Positions 58,022 through 64,000 of a stretch of 64,000 nucleotides of DNA are shown piece after piece. Under the pieces are notes generated by a model. That model ran no database searches and was not told the origin of the DNA. It was given only the letters and a program-made list of their open reading frames with translations. Numbering within the stretch: position 1 is the first letter of the stretch; the number at the start of each line of letters is the position of its first letter. The stretch comes from Ignavibacteria bacterium. GTDB taxonomy: Bacteria > Bacteroidota > Ignavibacteria > Tepidaquicellales > Tepidaquicellaceae. Location of the stretch: contig JADJYU010000003.1 of assembly GCA_016719565.1 (NCBI GenBank), positions 682,001 to 746,000 of the forward strand. Reading direction: 5' to 3'. Position numbers and translations under genes: made by a program.

Positions 58022-58966
58022 TTAATTAATTTTTAATCTTGAAAATATTTCTTCTGTTTTTAATTTGTCATTTGCCATCTGATCTTTTAACTCATTCACA
58101 TTGTCAAATTTCTTTTCATCACGGATATACTCAGTAAACTTTATCTTAATTTTACTGCCGTATATTTCCCTGTCAAAGTCAAACAGGTTTACTTCAATCT
58201 TGATCGATTCATTATCAGTTACCGTCGGGTTTTTACCAATGCTCATCATTCCGAAATATTCAGTCCCGTCCGTTTCCGCTGTGACCGCATATACTCCTAT
58301 CGCAGGGATCAGTTTAAATTCGCTGTCCGGTTTAATGTTCGCAGTGGGATATCCCAGCTCTCTTCCTAATTTTTTTCCTTTGACGACTTCACCTGACAGA
58401 GTATATTCACTCCCGAGAAGCGCCGCGGCTTTTATAGTCTCTCCGGATTCGAGCAAATGTCTAATCGCCGTGCTGCTGACATGCTCTCCTTCAGGTTTAT
58501 ACTCTTCTACTTTGTCAATATTAAAATCATATTCTTTTGAAAGTTCAGTCAGAGTATCAAAGTTACCTTCCCTGTTCTTTCCGAACATATGATCATAACC
58601 CAGGATCAGATCACTCATACCGATCTTCTTTATGAGATAATTCACATAAAATTCCTCAGCTTTTGTTTCTGAAAATTCTTTTGTGAAATTGATCACATAA
58701 GTTATGTCAATACCGAGATCTCTGAATATCTCAAGCTTTTCATCAAGAGTGGTAAGTATCTTAATATCTTTCCCGCGGTTTTTTAAAACTATCTGCGGAT
58801 GAGGCTCAAATGTGATAAGAACGCTTCGGTAATTTTTTGAAGTCTTTACTGAATTTATTTTATCTATGATCTTCCTGTGTCCTAGATGAACACCGTCAAA
58901 AGTACCGACTGTTACAGCAGTCTTCCGGTCAAAATTGAAATCATTTATATCCCTGATGATCTTCAA
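58022..58966 (-). CDS. ribF: Bifunctional riboflavin kinase / FAD synthetase
   Basis: 314 residues. The N-terminal FMN adenylyltransferase has VTVGTFDGVHLGHRKIIDKI (HxGH nucleotide site), LILGYDHMFGKNREGN and EHVSSTAIRHLLESG (KMSKS-like loop). The C-terminal riboflavin kinase has LGRELGYPTANIKPD with the conserved PTAN, and IGVYAVTAETDG. It makes FMN and FAD, which Kmo and the hydroxyacid oxidase in this window need. It lies 21 bases before rpsO. The usual truB upstream is absent here. Confidence 0.96.
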   Translation of the reverse strand: MKIIRDINDFNFDRKTAVTVGTFDGVHLGHRKIIDKINSVKTSKNYRSVLITFEPHPQIVLKNRGKDIKILTTLDEKLEIFRDLGIDITYVINFTKEFSETKAEEFYVNYLIKKIGMSDLILGYDHMFGKNREGNFDTLTELSKEYDFNIDKVEEYKPEGEHVSSTAIRHLLESGETIKAAALLGSEYTLSGEVVKGKKLGRELGYPTANIKPDSEFKLIPAIGVYAVTAETDGTEYFGMMSIGKNPTVTDNESIKIEVNLFDFDREIYGSKIKIKFTEYIRDEKKFDNVNELKDQMANDKLKTEEIFSRLKIN

Positions 58967-59041
58967 AGCTGATTAATCAAATGATTATTGATCAGTGTAA
59001 AGCGGAAAACTGAAGACATACTCAGCATAGGAATTATTAAT

Positions 59042-59527
59042 TTAACCTAAAGCCTCAACAGCTTCTTTCAGCTTGTCAAAATTAACCTGAACTCCGGGGT
59101 TTTCGGTGATCTCCATATATGTTATTTCACCTTCTTTGTTGATCAGCACTACTGCTCTCTTTGCTGTTTCTTTCTGCTCGTGAGCAAATACATCGTGCAC
59201 AAGTCCTAACTTTGTAATGACTTCCCTGTTAAAATCCGAAAGCAAAGGATATTTGATACCCTTTGTTTTTGCAAATTCCTTCTGTACAAAAGTACCGTCT
59301 GTACTTATTCCGAACACTTCAAGATCTTTTGATGCAAAATCACCGAGCGAGTCGGAGATAGTACAGTTCTGCTCTGAGCAGACTCCCGTAAATGCCATAG
59401 GAAAAAATACGAGCAGTACGTTTTTCTTTCCTTTGAAATCGCTTATGGAATATTTTTTAAGTTCGTCTGTATGTGAGAATGAATTCAATGAAAATTCCGG
59501 GATCATATCCCCTGTTTTTATAGTCAT
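59042..59527 (-). CDS. Peroxiredoxin (AhpC/TSA, BCP/AhpE-like)
   Basis: 161 residues. LLVFFPMAFTGVCSEQNC contains the peroxidatic site P-x3-T-x2-C and a second cysteine five residues later, as in 1-Cys/atypical 2-Cys enzymes. FGISTDGTFVQKEFAK and YPLLSDFNREVITKLGLV are typical. It reduces peroxides using a thiol donor. It is a single gene, 75 bases from ribF. Upstream is a long gene-free region (59528-62258); the first 170 bases show nothing recognisable apart from the probable promoter. Confidence 0.92.
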   Translation of the reverse strand: MTIKTGDMIPEFSLNSFSHTDELKKYSISDFKGKKNVLLVFFPMAFTGVCSEQNCTISDSLGDFASKDLEVFGISTDGTFVQKEFAKTKGIKYPLLSDFNREVITKLGLVHDVFAHEQKETAKRAVVLINKEGEITYMEITENPGVQVNFDKLKEAVEALG

Positions 59528-59702
59528 AATTTAATTTAATATTGTTTTTTACCGGTTTTAAGAATTGAAAAGATAAGCATTTGAGTTTTTATTAACAATC
59601 CGAATTTATTATCCGGAGGCGTGTGTGGAATCGGCTGTGTCGGTTATGTTGAAATAAAAAGCGGGTAATTTGGGGAATCAATTTCCACTGTACCTATTTC
59701 CC

Positions 59703-60356
59703 CTGGCGGAGTCTCCTGCTCTTTGGGACTCCGCCAGTTTTTCTCCCCAAGCGAAGTCTCCTGTTCTTTGGACTCCGTCGGAAGAAAAATATGATAATTA
59801 ATCATTGAACATTAATAATTGATAATTGACTAAACCGCGTAGCGGTGTGTGTGTCGAAGTCTCCTGCTCTTTGGGACTCCGCCAAGAGAAAACTATGATA
59901 ATTAATCATTGAACATTAATAATTGATAATTGACTAAACCGCGTAGCGGTGTGTCGAAGTCTCCTGCTCTTTGGGACTCCGTCCGGAGAAAACTATGATA
60001 ATTAATCATTGATCATTAATAATTGACTAAACTGCGTAGCGGTGTAATCTTTGTAGAAAGAATTACAATTAAATTAATAAACAGCGTAGCTGTGACATTT
60101 TTTCTTTTTATACCGTTCGGGTTACTTAACAGCGTATATGGTTCATCTTTGAAAAAAATAAATTATGATTTGACGTTTAAAAAATATATTGATCATTCAT
60201 AATTAATCATTGATCATTAATAATTGATAATTGACACAACCGCGTAGCGATGTAATCTTTGTAGAAAAAATTATAATTAAATTAATAAACAGCGTAGCTG
60301 TGACATTTTCTTTTTCTCCTGGCGTAGTCTTCTGCTCTTTGGGACTCCGCCCGGAG
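59703..60356. repeat. Five dispersed copies of the REP-like palindrome
   Basis: Copies lie at about 59703-59737 (perfect 11-bp stem CTGGCGGAGTC/GACTCCGCCAG), 59744-59781, 59853-59884, 59953-59986 and 60316-60356. All share the core GTCTCCTGCTCTTTGG (with small changes) and the type-A orientation. Between them lie the A+T-rich repeats described next. Confidence 0.85.
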
Positions 60357-60600
60357 AAAACTATGATAATTAATCATTGATCATTAATAATTGATAATTG
60401 ACTTAACCGCGTAGCGGTGAAATCTTTGTAGAAAAATATATGATTAAATTAACAAACAGCGTAGCTGTGACATTTTTTCTTTTTATACCACTCGGGTTAC
60501 TTAACTGCGTATGTGATTTCATCTTGGTGAAAATAAATTATGATTTGACGTTTTAAAATATTGATCAATCATAATTAATCATTAATAATTGATAATTGAC
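59791..60600. repeat. A+T-rich tandem/dispersed repeats with GCGTAGC hairpins
   Basis: A 35-40-base A+T motif (ATAATTAATCATTGA, then TTAATAATTGATAATTGAC) recurs at about 59791, 59895, 59995, 60191, 60363 and 60562. It is followed by small hairpins ACCGCgtaGCGGT or ACAGCgtaGCTGT. A longer unit (about 190 bases, with GTAATCTTTGTAGAAA and ATGATTTGACGTTT) is present two and a half times (from 60028, 60241 and 60403). No gene fits here. Confidence 0.8.
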
Positions 60601-60828
60601 TAAACCGCGTAAAAGAATATTATCTGCTGAATTCCCGATTCCGGAATCATCGATTTGAAAATGTCCCGGCTTGTTTCTTTTGGTACTGGTTATTTCAATT
60701 ATTTGAATTTTATTTCAGTTGATCTTAATTTTTCTTGTTTCTTCTTATTTTTTATTGCCTCTGTTCCGTTTTTTTGTGAAATATTTTTCACTTTTTAATT
60801 TTTTTTTCCTTTTTCAGAAAATTTATTT

Positions 60829-61129
60829 ACCTTCACAAGATATTTCTTTACATTCACAGGATATTTCTTAACTTTCACAAAACTTTTCTTTACTTACACC
60901 GGACATTTCTTTAAATTCACAAAACATTCCTTAACATTCACAGGACATTTCCTGACTTTCAACTGACTTTCTTAACTTTCACAAAACATTTCTAAACATT
61001 CACAGGACACTTCCTGACTTTCACAAAATATTTCTTAACACTCACAGGGCATTTCCCGATTTTCAACTGATATTTCTTCACTTTCACAGGACATTTCCTG
61101 ACTTTCAAGAGACATTTCTTCCCGTTTAC
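60829..61129. repeat. Minisatellite, 14 units of about 21 bases
   Basis: On the plus strand the unit is CACAGGACATTTCCTGACTTT, alternating with CACAAAATATTTCTTAACAT-type units, so a 42-base higher-order period shows. Twelve units are exactly 21 bases, one is 20 and one is 22. Read on the minus strand, one frame gives heptads of V-K-K-C/Y-P/F-V-K/N type, but it is broken by stops and by the 20-base unit. 60601-60828 holds only T-rich spacer. Confidence 0.8.
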
Positions 61130-61283
61130 TGAAAATTGCTTCACTTACACAACTCTTCGTTTCGCATTCATAACTCTTCGTTTCGCATTTTACCTTCTTC
61201 GCATCGCATTTTCCTTTCTTCATTTTGCATATTACTTTCTTCATTTTGCATTCGCCTTTCTTTATTTCATTTTCAGTTTTCAT
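61035..61283 (-). CDS. Short open frame with cysteine every seventh residue, probably not a working gene
   Basis: 82 codons. The first half is CKMKKVI-CKMKKGK-CDAKKVK-CETKSYE-CETKSCV, the second half EMSxES-type heptads from the minisatellite, ending in a stop inside the repeat. There is no upstream Shine-Dalgarno-like site of note. Further upstream (61284-61560) the same sort of Lys/Glu/Cys-coding pieces occur but are broken by stops. It may be the remnant of a longer heptad-repeat gene or purely a by-product of repeats. Confidence 0.25.
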   Translation of the reverse strand: MKTENEIKKGECKMKKVICKMKKGKCDAKKVKCETKSYECETKSCVSEAIFSKREEMSLESQEMSCESEEISVENREMPCEC

Positions 61284-61759
61284 TTTGCAACTTCTCCTTT
61301 TCTTTTTTCAGTTATCAGATCTCTTTATCAGGTATCCACAGCGCTTTATTAAGAATTTGCAGTCCTTTGTTTAATTTGTCCGCCTCTTCGCATCACATTC
61401 TTCATTCTTCATTTGATTTCACGCTTTCTTTTCACTGTGTTGCTGTTTCTTTTTATCAGACTCTGCATTCTCTGTTTTAGTTTCAGGTTTCTTCTTTTCT
61501 GATTCATATTCCTTAAATTAAATTCTCCTTATTATGTGAGAATCTTTAAATTTCATTTTCCTTAGTTCCTCTCTTTATTATATTAGACAGGCAAATTTTC
61601 CAAACGTTCCCCAAAATTGCATTTCCGCTCTGTTTTTGATGAATTACTTAGGGATGTTCTCGCCGGCTAAAAAATACAGCAATTAATAGGGTTAATTACG
61701 AATTGAGAAATTCTGAGAAATTGGACGACAACTTCGTTCTGATGAACTAATTAGTATAT

Positions 61760-62000
61760 CCGCCTTTGAAAAATTGCCGAAAGAATTCATAAGCAATTGC
61801 GTCAATAAAATTTCCTTGTCTGTCCCGAGTACTCGGGATGCACAGCAAATTTTGAGTTGGAAATTTTATAGCAATTGTGCAATGAATTCCGGCAATTTTT
61901 TCCCGAGTACTCGGGAAGAATTTTCTTTGTTTCTTTCGTTGCCTGCCCCGAATGTTTCCCTCGGGGTTCTCTCAAAAGAAAGAAAGTAAAAAGCAGCTTA
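61760..62000. repeat. Dispersed 200-base repeat, copy 2, with added palindromes
   Basis: It is closely similar to 54873-55074 but carries three extra palindromes absent from copy 1: TCCCGAGTACTCGGGA at 61823-61838 and again at 61901-61916, and a CCCCGA...TCGGGG hairpin at 61946-61966. Apart from these the two copies align end to end. 61561-61759 and 62001-62258 are A+T-rich spacer with nothing else recognised. Confidence 0.85.
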
Positions 62001-62258
62001 ACCTCAATTTAAATGCCTGAGTTTATAGACGGATGTAATCATTCACCGTTCATTTATTTACATTCATCTTTCATTTTAAATTATAAAGTAAGTGTGAAAT
62101 CGTCATCAGATTAATTTTTAAATTTCATTACTTGACTGTATTGATTAATTTGAATGTAAGTTTAATTGTCATCTTTTTTAAATTTCAGTCCGGATATCCA
62201 AGCCTGCAGGAATTATATAATCCTTAGAATCACAATCAATTTTTTTCGGGGGAAATAA

Positions 62259-63383
62259 ATGAACCCGCCGGCGCTTATTGGTGTTTATCATAACTGTGAA
62301 AATATATTTCTTCATCAAACAACTTTAGTGAAAGAATTAATAAGAATCTTCGGCCCGTTAGTCGCCATTATAGTTTTTTTAAACGTATATCATGAATCTT
62401 CCGAAGGAATGCTGAGCGTGGGAAATTATCCCGTGTGGATGAAAGACGCTTCCGGTAACAGAACAGATCAGACTTCCGGCATGACTTACGCCGGCTCGGA
62501 AAACGGATACAAAACTTTTGTAGCGTGCGATGATATCGGCAAGATCAATCGTATCCGCGTAAATGAAAATGTAAATCCCCCGGAACTTGAGATCACTGAA
62601 ATAAAATATTCAGCGGAAGTGCAGACTCTCTTTGACAAATTCAAGAAGACCGATATGGAAGACATTTATTATGACAGCGCGAACAGTAAAATATACCTGG
62701 CGATCGAAGGACATGAATACAGTTCCTACGATCCTGAAATATATAAGAAGAAAGAAGGCGTTTACGAGCTGACATACAATAAAGACATTCTCACATTTGA
62801 TACGCTGCTTACTATCAGACGACTTAAATTACCTGAACAGGTTTACAAACATACATATGACAATATCAGCTTCGAAGGAATTGCCCTAACGGAAAATTAT
62901 TTATTTCTCGGTCTTGAAAATCTTCAGGACTCCGTGAATACTTTTACTGACAGCACTATGATCTATATAATTGACAGAAAGACAAAGGAACTTGTAAAAA
63001 CAATTAATACCCGCGAGGAAAAGATCAGTACTGTCTGCGGTTTGTATGCTGTCGATGATTATAATCTGATCGGAGTTGACAGAAACACAAGAAGGATGTT
63101 TTATATAACTTTTGATGAAGAATTTGATATCATAAGCACAGAGCTTGAAGAAATGGATCTCATGATCCCCGGTCATAAAGACATAAATAAAGTACTGGGC
63201 ATAGCTGTAGAGTCAGTTACCATGGATGAAGACGGAAATATATACTGCTCCACCGATCCGTGGAAGGATTTTTACAAACCCGATCTTACTGAAAGAAAAA
63301 GACTTTCGCAGGAAGAACTGAATAACTTCGTGGAAAATGTTCCGATCATGTATAAGTTTAAAAAGGCGGTAAAGAAAAAATGA
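62259..63383 (+). CDS. Membrane-anchored beta-propeller protein (SdiA-regulated / esterase-like phytase type)
   Basis: 374 residues. A short N-terminal part with one hydrophobic segment ([18 protein letters not shown]) anchors a propeller: [59 protein letters not shown] and [17 protein letters not shown]. This strand pattern fits the 'esterase-like activity of phytase' / SdiA-regulated families, whose substrates are mostly unknown. GGGGGAAAT before the ATG is a rare purine-rich leader here. Its stop overlaps the next gene by 4 bases. The exact family and the start are uncertain. Confidence 0.65.
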   Translation: MNPPALIGVYHNCENIFLHQTTLVKELIRIFGPLVAIIVFLNVYHESSEGMLSVGNYPVWMKDASGNRTDQTSGMTYAGSENGYKTFVACDDIGKINRIRVNENVNPPELEITEIKYSAEVQTLFDKFKKTDMEDIYYDSANSKIYLAIEGHEYSSYDPEIYKKKEGVYELTYNKDILTFDTLLTIRRLKLPEQVYKHTYDNISFEGIALTENYLFLGLENLQDSVNTFTDSTMIYIIDRKTKELVKTINTREEKISTVCGLYAVDDYNLIGVDRNTRRMFYITFDEEFDIISTELEEMDLMIPGHKDINKVLGIAVESVTMDEDGNIYCSTDPWKDFYKPDLTERKRLSQEELNNFVENVPIMYKFKKAVKKK

Positions 63384-63796
63384 AGCATTACAGAAAAGAA
63401 CTCTGGTTTGAAACACGCAAAAGAAGGGAGCTCATAAATATTACTTCTGATATTCAGCAATGCCTGACGGAAAGCGGAATAAAGGAAGGTCTGCTGCTCT
63501 GCAACGCAATGCACATCACTTCAAGCATCTTCATCAATGACGATGAATCCGGACTGCATCAGGATATTGAAAAATGGCTGGAAGGACTTGCGCCTGAAAA
63601 GCCGCATTCACAGTATCTTCATAATTCATTTGAAGATAATGCCGACGCGCATTTAAAAAGGACGATCATGGGAAGGGAAGCTGTTGTAGCTGTGACAAAC
63701 GGCAGTCTTGATTTCGGACCATGGGAACAAATATTTTATGGTGAGTTTGACGGGAAAAGAAAAAAGAGAGTTCTCGTAAAGATCATTGGAGAATGA
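63380..63796 (+). CDS. YjbQ family protein (UPF0047)
   Basis: 138 residues. [20 protein letters not shown] and [14 protein letters not shown] [20 protein letters not shown] contain the conserved histidines, and [20 protein letters not shown] closes the family signature. YjbQ proteins have weak thiamine-phosphate synthase-like activity, but their cell role is unsettled. Its start overlaps the propeller gene by 4 bases, so the pair forms an operon. Confidence 0.92.
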   Translation: MKHYRKELWFETRKRRELINITSDIQQCLTESGIKEGLLLCNAMHITSSIFINDDESGLHQDIEKWLEGLAPEKPHSQYLHNSFEDNADAHLKRTIMGREAVVAVTNGSLDFGPWEQIFYGEFDGKRKKRVLVKIIGE

Positions 63797-63802
63797 TCAC
63801 GG

Positions 63803-63855
63803 AAATAAAAATCCGGACTTTGATAATTACACATTACTGTAAGATTCAAAGTCCG
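63803..63855 (-). terminator. Terminator for the truncated minus-strand gene at the right edge
   Basis: CGGACTTTGA (63814) and TCAAAGTCCG (63846) form a 10-bp stem with a 22-nt loop. On the minus strand it is followed by GATTTTTATTT, so it suits the gene ending at 63866. Confidence 0.7.
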
Positions 63856-63865
63856 AGAAAATTAA

Positions 63866-64000
63866 TTACTTCACATATTTTTTTGCTTCATTCATTATAG
63901 AATCTAACTGTTCCATGCCTTTCCCGTCGGAGTTTATGCTTCTGAAATTCACATCAGACGGAATTTCAAATTCATTGGATGAAAATTCCGGATTAGTTTT
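63866..64000 (-). CDS. C-terminal end of an unidentified protein (truncated by window edge)
   Basis: 44 codons and a stop: NPEFSSNEFEIPSDVNFRSI, then GMEQLDSIMNEAKKYVK. The frame is open to the window edge. FEIPSDV-like phrases occur at the end of some DUF4412 secreted proteins, but too little is seen to name it. It is followed by a good minus-strand terminator, which supports a real gene. Confidence 0.6.
   Translation of the reverse strand, partial: KTNPEFSSNEFEIPSDVNFRSINSDGKGMEQLDSIMNEAKKYVK

Noticed and set aside
61136..61480. 114-codon plus-strand frame rich in Ser, Phe and Leu
   Set aside because: It is generated by T-rich repeat DNA, with no family and no start signal.

Overview
The window is an A+T-rich, gene-dense bacterial chromosome segment. 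It most likely comes from the Ignavibacteria/Chlorobi-Bacteroidota side of the tree. The evidence is two large secreted proteins (16796..19024 and 34065..36314) that end in type IX secretion-type sorting domains with a PNPFNP motif, a SusC/TonB-receptor-like barrel with a carboxypeptidase-regulatory domain, kynurenine-route genes, an LDH-like malate dehydrogenase, few clear Shine-Dalgarno sequences, and a TAnnTTTG-type promoter before citrate synthase. This is a family-level inference; no rRNA is present to confirm it.

Layout. 1-10 kb: truncated polyprenyl-phosphate sugar transferase, recG, a GT-C/TPR membrane glycosyltransferase, tRNA-Ala(GGC), rplU-rpmA, mdh, an RsbW-like kinase, an outer-membrane barrel and an ABC ATPase. 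10-25 kb: dienelactone hydrolase, rhomboid, TonB-receptor-like barrel, beta-CASP nuclease, 3-methyladenine glycosylase, a secreted metzincin protease, DUF1573/MauE genes with a broken rhodanese gene, ruvB, Nudix, DUF4920 and icd. 25-36 kb: rpsT, ridA, parAB, citrate synthase, surE-obgE and a second sorting-domain protein. 36-44 kb: a kynurenine cluster (kmo, kynU, cyclase-family formamidase) split by a vapBC module and a REP-associated transposase, then an SRAP gene and a split MFS transporter. 44-54 kb: ppdK, a large palindromic repeat array, an FMN alpha-hydroxyacid oxidase, DUF481, M48 peptidase, queG and a Rieske protein. 54-64 kb: repeat-filled intergenic DNA around a STAS-pnp-rpsO-ribF group and a peroxiredoxin, then 2.7 kb of gene-free repeats, a membrane-anchored propeller protein, a YjbQ protein and a truncated gene.

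How genes work together. mdh, icd, gltA and ppdK cover central carbon metabolism (TCA cycle and pyruvate/PEP interconversion). kmo, kynU and the cyclase gene would feed 3-hydroxyanthranilate towards NAD. ribF-rpsO-pnp is a conserved translation/RNA-turnover neighbourhood. parA-parB handle chromosome segregation. The RsbW-like and STAS proteins could form a partner-switching pair although 48 kb apart.

Two things stand out. First, four conserved genes (pnp, rpsO, an MFS transporter and the kynurenine-cluster cyclase) are each broken by a one-base length change in a short coding-strand A run. This is most simply a homopolymer sequencing error, but slippage should be excluded. Second, there is a family of about 18 REP-like palindromes of 35-42 bp in tandem and inverted pairs. 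In two places an inverted pair has been amplified or inserted together with a copy of the downstream gene's 5' leader. No complete new defence or biosynthetic system was found; the repeat biology is the most novel-looking content.
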